DNA from: Gp6-AA40 sp035571515
GTDB taxonomy: Bacteria; Acidobacteriota; Vicinamibacteria; Vicinamibacterales; UBA2999
DNA: 64,000 bases
Reading direction: 5' to 3'
NCBI GenBank assembly: GCA_035571515.1
Contig: DATNCQ010000037.1
Location: 1 to 64,000, forward strand
Of this stretch, positions 1 to 8,390 are shown one piece after another. The translations under genes and the position numbers were made by a program. The notes below the pieces were generated by a model. The model searched no databases and was not told where the DNA came from. It was given only the letters and a program-made list of their open reading frames with translations. How positions within the stretch are numbered: position 1 is the stretch's first letter; every line of letters starts with the position of its first letter.

Positions 1-1
1 G

Positions 2-373
2 AACGCCATCGCGCGGGTCGCCTTGTTCCGCGATTCCGTGGCCAAGCCGCTTGGCGGCCCGGTGGTCGAAGTCTGCGCCGTCGCCAAGCGTGACCTGACC
101 ATCGGCGAAACCCTCGACGATTACGGCCAGTACATGACCTATGGCGAGGCCGTCACCGCCGACGAGATGAGCTCCGGGAAGTATCTGCCCGAAGGGCTGG
201 TGCAGGGCTGCCGGCTGCTGCGGTCCATTCCGAAGGATTCCGTCCTCACCTACGACGACGTGGAGCTGCCGCCGGGGCGCATCGCCGATAGCCTGCGTGC
301 CGAGCAGTACCTCCACTTCCGCGGCGAATCGTGGCTTCGGGAACGCCTCGGGGCGACGGTCGCGTTGGTCTAA
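2..373 (+). CDS. SAF-domain oxidoreductase, C-terminal part (5' end outside window)
   Basis: The frame is open from the first bases and reads upstream of its first ATG, so this is the 3' end of a longer gene. The visible ~123 residues look like a SAF domain following the Rossmann part of a homoserine-dehydrogenase-like NAD(P) oxidoreductase: CAVAKRDLTIGETLDDYG, then a late LLRSIPKDSVLTYDDVELP block typical of SAF folds. Such proteins sit beside cytidylyltransferase and epimerase genes in other surface-sugar loci, which fits the operon facing it here. The catalytic domain is not in view, so the reaction cannot be assigned. It ends at TAA and converges on rfbF with a strong hairpin between. Confidence 0.7.
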   Translation, partial: NAIARVALFRDSVAKPLGGPVVEVCAVAKRDLTIGETLDDYGQYMTYGEAVTADEMSSGKYLPEGLVQGCRLLRSIPKDSVLTYDDVELPPGRIADSLRAEQYLHFRGESWLRERLGATVALV

Positions 374-389
374 AGGCGTCTATCGAACG

Positions 390-418
390 GACCGCCGCGC
401 ACGAACGTGGCGGCGGTC
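390..418. terminator. Bidirectional hairpin between convergent genes
   Basis: GACCGCCGC (390-398) pairs with GCGGCGGTC (410-418), and the loop can form a further CAC/GTG pairing. It lies in the 82-base gap between two convergent genes, where a shared terminator is expected. No long T-run follows on either strand. Confidence 0.6.
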
Positions 419-455
419 TGTGATCATCAAGGCGAAGACGAACAGGGCGGGATGT

Positions 456-1316
456 CTATCGCTGGAGGAGCGCGCGCCGGGCCACGTGGGCCTGGTGCTC
501 CTTCATCGACGCGGCGAGGTGAGCCTCTGCACTCACGCCCCCGCCGTCTTTCCAGAGCGCCCAGGGGTCATTGCCGCTCGCATAGAGCTCGTCCAGCCGC
601 TGGCGGTCCTTGAACGTATCCATCGCCTGCCAGAACCCGTCGTACTCGTATGTGAGGAGCTGGTCATCGGCGACCAGCCTCTGGAACGGTTCCTGGACGA
701 GCTCTTCGCCAGGTCCCATGTAGCGGAACACGTCGCGGTGAAAGATGAAGAAACCGCCGTTGATGCGCAGGTGCGACCGGCCGATATCCTCGATCGTCTT
801 GACGCGTCCCTCTTTGTCGGCGTTGACGAGGTGAAATGACAGGTTCGGCTTGACGCTCACGAAGCTCGCGATGCGCTTGTGCGTGCAGTAGTGGTCAAGC
901 TGCTCGGTCAGGTTCAGGTCGCTCAGGCCGTCCGAATAGTTGGCGAGGAAGTACTCCTCGCCCTCGAGGTGCCGCTCGACGGCCTTCAACCGCTGGCCGA
1001 TATTCGAGTGGAGGCCGGTATCGACGAACGTGATGCGCCAGTCGCCGATGTCGCTCTTCAGCAGCTCGAGCGTCCGTCCGCCGTCGGAGAGCGTGAAGTC
1101 GTTCGACAGGCACTCGTTGTAGGTCAGGAAGTAGTTCTTGATGTAGTCGGCGCGGTAGCCGAGGCACAGGATGAAGTCCTTGATGCCGAAATGGGCGTAG
1201 TACTTCATCAAGTGCCACATGACCGGCCGGTAGCCGATCGTGATCATCGGCTTCGGGACGTTCTCGTTGTCGCGGATGCGCATCCCGAGCCCGCCGCAGA
1301 AGAGAACGACTTTCAT
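456..1316 (-). CDS. rfbF: Glucose-1-phosphate cytidylyltransferase-like sugar nucleotidyltransferase
   Basis: A 286-residue nucleotidyltransferase that would activate a sugar 1-phosphate with CTP for CDP-sugar synthesis in the cytoplasm. The N-terminal nucleotide-binding loop reads VVLFCGGLGMR, followed by PKPM at about residues 21-24, then WHLMKYY, LCLGYRADYIKNYF and VDTGLHSNIGQRL, all in the order seen in RfbF relatives. The start at 1316 gives the usual family start (MKVVLFCGG) and overlaps the stop of the epimerase gene by four bases (ATGA), so the two are probably translationally coupled. The loop GGLGMR differs from the classical GGxGTR, as in the RfbF-like branch of EPS loci. The exact sugar is not readable from sequence. 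Confidence 0.88.
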   Translation of the reverse strand: MKVVLFCGGLGMRIRDNENVPKPMITIGYRPVMWHLMKYYAHFGIKDFILCLGYRADYIKNYFLTYNECLSNDFTLSDGGRTLELLKSDIGDWRITFVDTGLHSNIGQRLKAVERHLEGEEYFLANYSDGLSDLNLTEQLDHYCTHKRIASFVSVKPNLSFHLVNADKEGRVKTIEDIGRSHLRINGGFFIFHRDVFRYMGPGEELVQEPFQRLVADDQLLTYEYDGFWQAMDTFKDRQRLDELYASGNDPWALWKDGGGVSAEAHLAASMKEHQAHVARRALLQR

Positions 1317-2416
1317 GCGTGCCCCAGCGAGGGATAGACCGCGACGGACGACGTCTGACGCAGCGCCGGCCCCGACAGCTGCGGCGCCGTCCAGCGCAGG
1401 TGGTTGTCGATCTGGCCGGCCCTCGTCAGCCGCTGCAGGTGCTTGATGCGCAGGTACTGCGAGTGCTCGCCGGCGAACGCCTCGAACGTCAGGTTGTGGT
1501 TCCGGTACGCCTCGTAGAGCTGCTTGACGCCGTCGCGCACCGTCCACCGCGGACGGAACGCGGGCAGCGTCCACGCGATCTCGTCGCAGTTCACGCGGTA
1601 GCAGCGCGGGTCGGGGCCGCCGTCCTCGGCATAGGTGACGCGGCTGCCGGGGACGATCTCCTTGACCATGTCCGCGATCTGCCGGATCTGGTAGTTCTCC
1701 TGCGTCCGGCCGACGTTGAACGCGCGGTTGTGCACGAGGTCGCGCGGCGCCTCGAGCGCGGCGAGGAAGGCGTCCGAGATGTCCTCGACGTGCACGAGCG
1801 GCCGCCACGGCGTGCCGTCGCTCTGGATGAAAATCTCGCCCGTCGTCACCGCGTAGCCGACCAGGCTGTTGACGACGATGTCGGCGCGGAGACGCGGCGA
1901 CATGCCGTAGGCGGTGGCGTTTCTCAGGAAGACCGGGCTGAAGGAGTGCGTGGCCAGGCGCGACACGTCACGCTCGACGAGCACCTTCGACTCGCCGTAG
2001 GGCGTCACCGGGTTGAAATCGGCCTCCTCCGTCAGCAATCCATCGTCGCCGGCGACGCCGTAGAGGCTGCACGACGACGCGAACAGGAAGCGCTTCACCC
2101 CGGCCTCGCGCGACAGCCACGCGAGCCGGACGGAGGCGAGGTGGTTGATGTCGTAGGTGACCTGCGGATTCAGGTTGCCCAGCGGATCGTTGGAGAGCGC
2201 CGCGAGGTGGATGACCGCGTCGAAGCCCACCAGGTCGCCTATCTCGACGTCGCGCACGTCGCCGCGCATCGACGGCACCTGCCGGCGTTCCGGGCCGAAC
2301 GTGCAGGCCTCGAACAGATACGTGTCGAGTCCCACGACCTCGTGGCCGGCCCGCGCCAGCACGTCGACCATCACCGACCCGATGAATCCGTTGTGTCCCG
2401 TTACCAGTACTCGCAT
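1313..2416 (-). CDS. Extended SDR NAD-dependent epimerase/dehydratase
   Basis: A 367-residue extended short-chain dehydrogenase/reductase acting on a nucleotide-linked sugar. The NAD-binding motif TGHNGFIGS is at residues 6-14, and the active site shows SSCSLYG followed by Tyr140-xxx-Lys144 (TPYGESK). NATAYGMSPRLR and the late RPLVHVEDIS block are typical of the epimerase/dehydratase branch. It sits between the cytidylyltransferase and an aminopeptidase-like gene in one operon, so a CDP-activated sugar is the likely substrate, but the reaction (epimerase, dehydratase or reductase) is not decided by sequence. The C-terminal ~40 residues extend beyond the fold and may be specific to this lineage. 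Confidence 0.87.
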   Translation of the reverse strand: MRVLVTGHNGFIGSVMVDVLARAGHEVVGLDTYLFEACTFGPERRQVPSMRGDVRDVEIGDLVGFDAVIHLAALSNDPLGNLNPQVTYDINHLASVRLAWLSREAGVKRFLFASSCSLYGVAGDDGLLTEEADFNPVTPYGESKVLVERDVSRLATHSFSPVFLRNATAYGMSPRLRADIVVNSLVGYAVTTGEIFIQSDGTPWRPLVHVEDISDAFLAALEAPRDLVHNRAFNVGRTQENYQIRQIADMVKEIVPGSRVTYAEDGGPDPRCYRVNCDEIAWTLPAFRPRWTVRDGVKQLYEAYRNHNLTFEAFAGEHSQYLRIKHLQRLTRAGQIDNHLRWTAPQLSGPALRQTSSVAVYPSLGHA

Positions 2417-2425
2417 CGCCTCACC

Positions 2426-3793
2426 TTACCCCCTCACCGCCGCCGCGCCCGCGGCAGCATCCGTTGTCGTCAAGCCGGGCGCCTCGGCCAGCAGGTCAGC
2501 GTCCTGCAAGGCGTCGGCGGCACGGCGGACCGTCGCAAACGACAGCTGCGCGCGCTCCGCGATGTCGAGGAGCGTGTGGCGGCCGTCGCTCAAATTGAGC
2601 ACCCAGAGCATTGCCATGTTGACGTCTGCACTACCGCCGGTGCGGCCGTAGAGACCGTAGCGGCCAAGCTGCGGTTCCCCCTTCGGCCGCTGGTTGACAT
2701 ACGCCGCGTTCCCCTCGAGCACCTCGATGGCCGCGACGCACGTCTCGAGCGAATCCTCGAGGCTCTCGCGCGTCACGAAGTCGGGCGAATCGGCGGACGT
2801 GTGGTACTCGGGGTAGCTGCCCCAGGGCGAACGCATGAAGCACCCCACCGCGAGATCGAAGCCCGGCGAGCAGTACTGCCGCTCGTCGTGCCCGTAGGGC
2901 GAGAACGCTTCGAGCCGGTGCTCGCCCTTCCGGTGGCGCAGCACGTGCGCCATCGTCCGGTCGATTTCCGTGTTGCCGCGCCGTGACGCCTTGTAGGTGA
3001 CCGGTCCCGGGTCGCCCACGCCGGCGAGCACGATGCCGTGCGCGATGCGGCCGACCCACGCGTCATGCTGCGCCAGCCACGTGATGGCGCCGATCGTTCC
3101 CGGCGCGAAGAGGAACCGGTACGAGTAGCGCCGGCGCTTCATCGCCACGTAGCGCGCCAGCTGCGCCGCGACGGCAATCCCCGACAGGTTGTCGTTGGCC
3201 AGCGACGGGTGGCATACGTGCGCCGAGATGAGCACCTCGGTGTCGCTCCTGCCCGGCAGGAAGCATTCGGCGTAGGTCATCGCGCCGTCCTGCAGGTCGG
3301 CGTCGATGCAGACCTCGTATTCGGGCTCGGTGAGCGCCTCGTACTGGCGCTGCGTGACGCAGAAGCCCCAGTCCTCCGCGTAGTACGACGTGCGGTACGG
3401 AATCCAGTCCGGATGGTCCGGCAGCGAGTGCAGGTGGCGCCGCAGCTGCTGCAGCGACACGCGGCCGCGCACCGGCACGCTGTAGCTCATGACGTGCAGG
3501 TTGTGCGCCTTGAAGTCGATGATGCGATCGCCGCGGACCGTCTTGATCCACGCGTCGCGGATGTTCCACTCGCGCGGGACCTCCCAGTCGAGCACACGGG
3601 TGCCGGTCGGGACCTCGCGGACGTGCAGCGGGATCTCGCGGGCGAGGAGCCGCAGCGACTCGCGCACCCCTTCGCCGGTGATGCTGCGGCAAATCGGGTA
3701 GAGCTCGCGAATCAACTGCATCATCTCGTCGCCCGGCGACGCGGTGTCGCCGGCGAGCGCGTCCGGATCTGTGACGTACGGTTTGGCAGCCAC
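2426..3793 (-). CDS. M28-like aminopeptidase domain protein (DUF2172/DUF4910 type)
   Basis: A zinc-peptidase fold with a C-terminal winged-helix-like region. The hallmark N-terminal LYPICRSITGEGVRESL block is present. Probable metal ligands lie in SAHVCHPSLANDNLSG and YHTSADSPD. The last ~80 residues (MLWVLNLSDG...LLDIAERAQLSFATVRRAADAL) look like a helix-turn-helix. Proteins of this family recur in LPS and EPS loci beside cytidylyltransferases and may act on an aminoacyl or amide substituent rather than on peptides; this role is inferred. The start is uncertain: GTG at 3793 or the ATG pair at 3724/3721, which begins just before the conserved block. The open frame continues upstream to 3979, but that part does not look coding. 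Confidence 0.8.
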   Translation of the reverse strand: MAAKPYVTDPDALAGDTASPGDEMMQLIRELYPICRSITGEGVRESLRLLAREIPLHVREVPTGTRVLDWEVPREWNIRDAWIKTVRGDRIIDFKAHNLHVMSYSVPVRGRVSLQQLRRHLHSLPDHPDWIPYRTSYYAEDWGFCVTQRQYEALTEPEYEVCIDADLQDGAMTYAECFLPGRSDTEVLISAHVCHPSLANDNLSGIAVAAQLARYVAMKRRRYSYRFLFAPGTIGAITWLAQHDAWVGRIAHGIVLAGVGDPGPVTYKASRRGNTEIDRTMAHVLRHRKGEHRLEAFSPYGHDERQYCSPGFDLAVGCFMRSPWGSYPEYHTSADSPDFVTRESLEDSLETCVAAIEVLEGNAAYVNQRPKGEPQLGRYGLYGRTGGSADVNMAMLWVLNLSDGRHTLLDIAERAQLSFATVRRAADALQDADLLAEAPGLTTTDAAAGAAAVRG

Positions 3794-4002
3794 GCGTGAT
3801 CTTTGGTGCCAGTGATCGGAGCAAGGACGCCGCCATCCGCGACACGCGCAGCACGCGCAAATCAGGCGGTTTCGTTGGGAATATTGCGAGTCGCAGGTCG
3901 TCGTCGCGCAAAGAGTCGCCCTCACAGCGGATTTATGTCTTCGCGGGACGTCCACCTGCGGCTGCTTCGGAACGGCCACTGCGCGCCAGCGGGCGTTTCT
4001 CG

Positions 4003-4018
4003 TGGCACCGTGCTTGCC
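4003..4018 (+). promoter_or_regulatory. Sigma-54-like -24/-12 promoter for yvcK
   Basis: TGGCACCGTGCTTGCC matches the sigma-54 consensus TGGCACG-N4-TTGC at every conserved base except the seventh. GG and GC are separated by exactly ten bases. A start of transcription near 4029 is predicted, which makes the ATG at 4036 unlikely and favours the ATG at 4060. Confidence 0.6.
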
Positions 4019-4059
4019 TCACCTCAGATCTCTCGATGGCACATTCAGTTGGTGGGGGC

Positions 4060-5163
4060 ATGGACAGCAGCGCGCCTCCGGCGGTGGCGGCGCTCCCTTC
4101 GCCACGCCTCCTGCGCGCGCCAGTTGGACGTGCCCCCGCCATCCCTCGCGTCGTCGCGTTCGGTGGCGGAACCGGCCTGCCGGTTGTTCTTCGGGGGCTC
4201 GCGGCGGCGGTGCGGCGCACTGCGGCCGGCGGGCATGCAGGACCGGGCTCCGATCGCCTGAGCGCCATCGTCACGGTGACCGATGACGGGGGCAGCTCCG
4301 GCCGGCTGCGGCGGGATCTCGGCGTGCTTCCTCCCGGCGACGTGCGCAACTGCCTGGCGGCGCTCTCGTCGGACGCGGCGTTCGGCCAGCTCCTCGACCA
4401 TCGCTTCGATGACGGCACGAACCTGAGTGGCCATGCCATCGGAAACCTGATGCTCGCGGCGCTGACGCGCATGACGGGCAGTTTTGCCGTCGCCATCGAC
4501 GAAATGGCGCGGATGCTCGGCGCCTGCGGGCGTGTCTTTCCGTCGACGTGCGAGGACGTCACCCTGCGCGCCGAACTGGCCAACGGGGAGACGGTCGAAG
4601 GAGAGACGCTGATCGCCACCCATCCGGCGGCCATCAGGCGCCTGAGCCTCGCGCGCCCGGTCAGGCCCTGGCCGGACGCCCTTCGCGCGCTGATCAACGC
4701 CGACGTCATCGTGGTCGGCCCGGGAAGCCTGTACACGAGCGTGCTGCCGAACCTGCTGGTTGACGGGGTCGCGTCCACGCTGGCGGCGGTCGGCGGCGTC
4801 CGGGTGTGCGTAGCGAACCTGATGACGCAGCCCGGCGAGACCGACGGCATGTCGATCGCGGACCATCTCCGCGTGCTGCGGGAGCACACGGGCCACGACC
4901 TGTTCGATTACGTCCTCGTGAACACGGCCAGACCCACCGAGGAGCAGCTCGCCCGCTACCGCCGGGAGGGCGCTCAGTGGATTGAGTTCGACGGCGGGGT
5001 CCGCGCCTCGCTCGGCGCCAGGGTCATCGAGGCCGACCTGCTCGACACCGGCAGCGACCACGTTCGCCACGACAGCGAAAAGCTGGCCGACGCCATCCTG
5101 GCCGTGGCCAAGCGCGGACGGCGGTCCCTGGCCGCTCGAGAAGAGCGTCCGCAGGCCGTTTGA
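4060..5163 (+). CDS. yvcK: YvcK/CofD-family protein (gluconeogenesis factor)
   Basis: A 367-residue cytoplasmic Rossmann-like protein. YvcK/YbhK proteins are needed for growth on gluconeogenic carbon and affect cell-envelope synthesis, and some bind UDP-sugars; CofD relatives transfer lactyl phosphate to F420 precursors. The family signature is clear: VAFGGGTGLPVVLRGL, VTVTDDGGSSGRLR, GDVRNCLAALS, GHAIGNLMLAAL and VVGPGSLYTSVLPNLLVDG. No F420 genes are nearby, so the YvcK role is favoured. ATG 4036 is also in frame, but the predicted sigma-54 start site near 4029 leaves it almost no leader; ATG 4060 follows a G-rich stretch. A sugar-sensing protein inside an EPS locus is notable. Confidence 0.88.
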   Translation: MDSSAPPAVAALPSPRLLRAPVGRAPAIPRVVAFGGGTGLPVVLRGLAAAVRRTAAGGHAGPGSDRLSAIVTVTDDGGSSGRLRRDLGVLPPGDVRNCLAALSSDAAFGQLLDHRFDDGTNLSGHAIGNLMLAALTRMTGSFAVAIDEMARMLGACGRVFPSTCEDVTLRAELANGETVEGETLIATHPAAIRRLSLARPVRPWPDALRALINADVIVVGPGSLYTSVLPNLLVDGVASTLAAVGGVRVCVANLMTQPGETDGMSIADHLRVLREHTGHDLFDYVLVNTARPTEEQLARYRREGAQWIEFDGGVRASLGARVIEADLLDTGSDHVRHDSEKLADAILAVAKRGRRSLAAREERPQAV

Positions 5164-5319
5164 GTGGGGCCGAAGAAGTCTTCCGCAGGGAAGCCGCCCG
5201 CGGGGCTTTGAGACAAAAGTCCGCGTGCAGTTTGACGTCGTGGGCCCACCACGGCGGCCCGTTGACAAAGATCACTGAAATCCCGAGTAAAACGTCGCCC
5301 CACGATCGCGCCGCGTAAC

Positions 5320-5335
5320 CGGTGCAGGTCTTGCT
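5320..5335 (+). promoter_or_regulatory. Sigma-54-like -24/-12 promoter for the PEP-CTERM gene
   Basis: CGGTGCAGGTCTTGCT has GG-N10-GC spacing and the TTGCT -12 box. Its first nine bases are identical to the element before the next gene (6261-6276). The leader to the ATG at 5411 would be about 64 bases. AAGTC-containing motifs lie upstream at 5176 and 5217. Confidence 0.45.
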
Positions 5336-5410
5336 GAGGTCACGGACAGATTTGAAAGCGCCGGGTGCGCGGGATAGCTATCGGGCCAGAAAGTTTACGT
5401 GGAGATCGTC

Positions 5411-6064
5411 ATGATCAAGAGGCGAGGGAAAGTCAGGGCGTTGAGGATGCTGGTTCTGGCGGCGTTCCTGATCCTGGGGGTGAGTTCGGTCAGCCAGGCC
5501 GGTCCGCTGGGGGTCAACATCGATCCGTATCCCGACATCATGTCGGGGTTCATCACGACCACCTACAACGCGACATCCGGCGCGTTGTCGGCCACCGGGT
5601 GGGCGTTGACGCTGGATACCGGCACCGGACAGCAGAACATCACTACGAACTTCAAGTTGACGGCGACGATTGACAAGACCGGCGTGGCCTCCGCGGGCAC
5701 GCTGACCATCGGCAGCGCGGCGGCGCCGCTGCTGTATACCGCGAGCCTCCTCGGGTTCGCGTACAACGCGGTCCAGGGCGGCGCGATGGAATTCCTGTTC
5801 GGTCCGGCGACGGGCAGCTACGTCCCGAGCATCTTCGCGGACACCAAGCCGCTCGACCTGCAGCTGTCGGCTGGAACCGGGTTCATGGGCACGTTCGCGA
5901 CCGGGTTCACGAGCAGCTCGGGCACGTCCGAGCTGAGAGGCGATCCGCCGGCACAGGGCACGCCTGAACCGTCGGCGCTCCTGCTCATGATGGTTGCCGC
6001 GGCCGGCCTGCTGGGTGCTACCACCCACGCCCGGCGTGGTCTGGTGGCCGTCCGCCTCTCGTAG
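5411..6064 (+). CDS. PEP-CTERM sorting-domain secreted protein
   Basis: A 217-residue exported protein and the likely substrate of the exosortase encoded near the right end. It starts with a basic and hydrophobic signal peptide (MIKRRGK then MLVLAAFLILGVSS). It ends with a PEP-CTERM signal: GTPEPS at about 183-188, a hydrophobic stretch and the basic HARR patch. The middle is rich in Gly, Thr, Ser and Ala and predicted beta-strands, with no recognisable catalytic domain. ATG 5411 was chosen because GGAG lies six bases upstream; an in-frame GTG at 5399 lacks that support. It is a single-gene unit between yvcK and the SdrD-B protein, with a hairpin terminator downstream. PEP-CTERM genes in other bacteria depend on RpoN and PrsK/PrsR, which fits the promoter element. 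Confidence 0.85.
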   Translation: MIKRRGKVRALRMLVLAAFLILGVSSVSQAGPLGVNIDPYPDIMSGFITTTYNATSGALSATGWALTLDTGTGQQNITTNFKLTATIDKTGVASAGTLTIGSAAAPLLYTASLLGFAYNAVQGGAMEFLFGPATGSYVPSIFADTKPLDLQLSAGTGFMGTFATGFTSSSGTSELRGDPPAQGTPEPSALLLMMVAAAGLLGATTHARRGLVAVRLS

Positions 6065-6100
6065 TTCGACGAGGACAGAGCCACAGAATCGAGATTTAAG

Positions 6101-6127
6101 GCCTGATGGGGTAAGTCCCCATCAGGC
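6101..6127. terminator. Perfect 11-bp hairpin after the PEP-CTERM gene
   Basis: GCCTGATGGGG (6101-6111) and CCCCATCAGGC (6117-6127) are perfect complements around a five-base loop. It lies 36 bases after the stop. There is no T-run, so it may act as a Rho-assisted or mRNA-stabilising hairpin. Confidence 0.6.
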
Positions 6128-6260
6128 GTTCCGGCCCAAGGCCGCGCCCGGGGCGGCGCCAATAAGCCTAGTCGCACCACCCACCTACAAAAGTTCGCTC
6201 GCTAAGCGTCTTCGATAGGTGCACTTCACAGTTCGGCAGTAAATCGCTTGGAAATGCCCG

Positions 6261-6276
6261 CGGTGCAGGAATTGCC
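6261..6276 (+). promoter_or_regulatory. Sigma-54-like -24/-12 promoter for the SdrD-B protein gene
   Basis: CGGTGCAGGAATTGCC keeps GG-N10-GC and TTGC. It differs from the element before the PEP-CTERM gene at only three of sixteen bases. The predicted leader to ATG 6389 is about 100 bases and contains a hairpin. Confidence 0.45.
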
Positions 6277-6388
6277 CTGCCCAGTTCCCAGCTCGACCAT
6301 AAACACACTCGACCAATAGGCAGACAACTCCGCGGTGTTGGTGCAAGGCCACCGCGGGCGACTTTCACTTTTGCGAGGGACGCTACAG

Positions 6389-8092
6389 ATGCTAGTTACC
6401 TTTGATCGTTCTCGGATAGCCCGGGCCGTTGGCGGCGGGCTCCTGACGCTGTTGCTGTGCGCGACGGCCAGCTACGCGCAGTTGCTCGACTTCCCGCCCC
6501 CGACGCATCCATCACTCCTCCCCGCGGGTAGCTGGACGTACGCGCTTCCGTTCATCGAGATGACCAAGCGGGATGTCGGCACAGGCGACCATCCGGAATA
6601 TGTTCAGGGCAAAACGACGTACGACGGCACCTACCTGACGATCCAGGCGTTTCCCCAGTGGATCACCTTCCCGAACGCCCCGTACTGGTATCAGGCGGTC
6701 AACGTCGGCCAGGCGTCCGACGAACCATTGTCGACCTCGCCGTGCGGGGTTCCAGACGAGGGTGGCGTCGTGACCCAGCCGATCGAGTGCGGAAACTTCG
6801 TCACCAAGGTTCGCGTGGACAGCTACACGGGCGCGCTGGTCGGCGGCACCAATACCGACCTGACCTTCAGGGGCCACGTGATCCTGTCGCACTTCGCGTG
6901 CTCCGACGGCGTTTCGGTATATCCGAACTGCCCGAGCGGGTTTGGCGAGGTCATCGACCTCGACGCGAACGGCACGCTGCTGACCGGTAAGGTCGTGGAA
7001 ATGGGCTCGCAGTACGTGGACGCCACGACCGCGCGGTTCAACTTCAGGGTTCAGATCACCGGCGGGTTGCTCGCGGGCGCCGCGCTTGGCAACAACCGTT
7101 TCGATAACAACGCATTCGACATGGGCGTGGACGTCACGAGCGCAAGCTTCTCGGGCAGCTTCGCCGCGGGTGCGTTCAACGGCGCTGCCAAGGGCGTGGC
7201 GGGCGGCATCCAGAAGGTTGCCGGACTGGCGCAGTGCACGGGCCTCGTCAACGGGCGCGTCTGGAACGACATCAATCACAACAATCTGCTGGATGCGGGC
7301 GAACCGGGGCTGCCCGGCGCGGCGGTCACGCTGACCAAGACCGGGCTGCCGGTCAAGTCGACGACGAGCGACGCCAACGGCATCTATGCGTTCCCGTACG
7401 TCTGCGGCGGCGACAATCAGGTCGACGTGACGCCGCCAACGGGCTTTACCTCGGCGGCGGCCGCCTCGCGTATCGTGACCGTGCCGACCGGCGGCATCGT
7501 GTCGGGCGTGAACTTCGCGTTCTTCGCCGTTCCGACCGGCAACTACGCGACCTACATCCAGGCGGCATGGGGAGCCAAGCCGAAGAACGGGAACGCGGCG
7601 AAGCTGCTCGCCGACAACTTCGCGACTGTCTATCCCACGGGTGAGGTCGTCATCGGGATTCCGGACGTCGTCGGCCGGTACTCGATCACGATGACCGGCG
7701 CCGACGTCATCCAGACGTTCCTGCCGCAGGGCGGTCCGGTGGCGGCGCTGACCAAGAGCTACGTCGATCCGATTTCGCTGTGGAAGCCGAAGCACGCCGG
7801 CAAGTTCGGCCACCACAAGATGATCGGGCAGCTCGCAGGCCAGGTGATGGCGCTGCAGCTGAACGTCGACTTCTCGAACAAGGCCATTACGCGGTTCGGC
7901 CTCGGCACGCTGAAGGTCGTTGCGGGCCCGCTTGCCGGACAGACGGTGAACCAGGTGCTGGCGCTCGCCAACAAGGTGCTCGGTGGCGACCCGGTCCCGG
8001 CTGGCGTGACGATGCAGCAGATCAACGACGTGGTCAAGAATATCAATGCCGACTACGAGTCGGGAGCAGTCGACCTGAAGTTCCTGCAGTAA
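6389..8092 (+). CDS. Secreted protein with SdrD B-like domain
   Basis: A 567-residue exported protein. A signal peptide (GGGLLTLLLCATASYAQ) is followed by a ~250-residue region of unknown fold. Then comes one SdrD B-type (Cna-B-like) domain at about 288-360, shown by NGRVWNDINHNNLLDAGEPG and TTSDANGIYAFPYVCGG. The last ~200 residues are unknown and rich in hydrophobic strands. There is no PEP-CTERM, LPXTG or type IX signal, so it is probably periplasmic or released into the matrix. GAGGGA eight bases before the ATG supports the start. Its own promoter element and its place between an EPS sorting substrate and a flippase suggest an EPS-matrix or surface role. This is inference; I recognise only the SdrD-like domain. 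Confidence 0.75.
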   Translation: MLVTFDRSRIARAVGGGLLTLLLCATASYAQLLDFPPPTHPSLLPAGSWTYALPFIEMTKRDVGTGDHPEYVQGKTTYDGTYLTIQAFPQWITFPNAPYWYQAVNVGQASDEPLSTSPCGVPDEGGVVTQPIECGNFVTKVRVDSYTGALVGGTNTDLTFRGHVILSHFACSDGVSVYPNCPSGFGEVIDLDANGTLLTGKVVEMGSQYVDATTARFNFRVQITGGLLAGAALGNNRFDNNAFDMGVDVTSASFSGSFAAGAFNGAAKGVAGGIQKVAGLAQCTGLVNGRVWNDINHNNLLDAGEPGLPGAAVTLTKTGLPVKSTTSDANGIYAFPYVCGGDNQVDVTPPTGFTSAAAASRIVTVPTGGIVSGVNFAFFAVPTGNYATYIQAAWGAKPKNGNAAKLLADNFATVYPTGEVVIGIPDVVGRYSITMTGADVIQTFLPQGGPVAALTKSYVDPISLWKPKHAGKFGHHKMIGQLAGQVMALQLNVDFSNKAITRFGLGTLKVVAGPLAGQTVNQVLALANKVLGGDPVPAGVTMQQINDVVKNINADYESGAVDLKFLQ

Positions 8093-8131
8093 CGCGGCGG
8101 GTTCGTAGCGGCCCTTCGCGTTTCGACACTG

Positions 8132-8159
8132 GGAGGCCGGCGCCACACCGCCGGTCTCC
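8132..8159 (+). terminator. Hairpin terminator after the SdrD-B gene
   Basis: GGAGGCCGGCG (8132-8142) pairs with CGCCGGTCTCC (8149-8159) through one G-T pair around a six-base loop. It lies 40 bases downstream of the stop, and TGGTGTGTTT follows. Confidence 0.65.
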
Positions 8160-8209
8160 TGGTGTGTTTCGAACCACCCCGCGGGGCTCGATTGCACCCG
8201 GGCCGTCGC

Positions 8210-8236
8210 AAGTCCTTCGCGGCGACGAACAAAGTC
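8210..8236 (+). promoter_or_regulatory. Paired AAGTC motifs upstream of wzx
   Basis: GCAAGTCC and CAAAGTCGGCG carry AAGTC at 8210-8214 and 8232-8236, 22 bases (two helical turns) apart. The same motif recurs in most other large gaps of the window. No -24/-12 element with correct spacing lies between it and the flippase gene. Confidence 0.3.
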
Positions 8237-8390
8237 GGCGTCGAAGGAGACATTGGCGCCGGGGATTTCCCGGATTTCACCCCAGGCTCTTGATGCGATT
8301 GAGGTTATGGCCGCCAGGCCCGGCGGACGGACGTTTGCTCCCACCCGGGCACGCCGCGGTACGCGCGGCGGTCTCCAGCGGATCCGAATT

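Larger units (their letters stand above)
6065..6388. other. 324-base intergenic region with terminator, promoter and leader hairpin
   Basis: No credible gene. It holds a perfect terminator-like hairpin (6101-6127), the variant motif AAAAGTTCGC near 6185, a -24/-12 element (6261-6276), and a leader hairpin in which CCGCGGTG (6330-6337) pairs with CACCGCGG (6350-6357). GAGGGA at 6375-6380 is the ribosome-binding site for the next gene. Confidence 0.6.

Noticed and set aside
3908..3921. GG-N10-GC element on the minus strand before the aminopeptidase operon (GGGCGACTCTTTGC)
   Set aside because: Spacing is right and TTGC present, but the -24 half lacks consensus and other evidence is missing, so it is not listed as a promoter.
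8183..8195. GGGGCTCGATTGC upstream of wzx as a -24/-12 promoter
   Set aside because: The GG-GC spacing is nine or eleven bases, not ten, and the AAGTC motifs would lie downstream of it.
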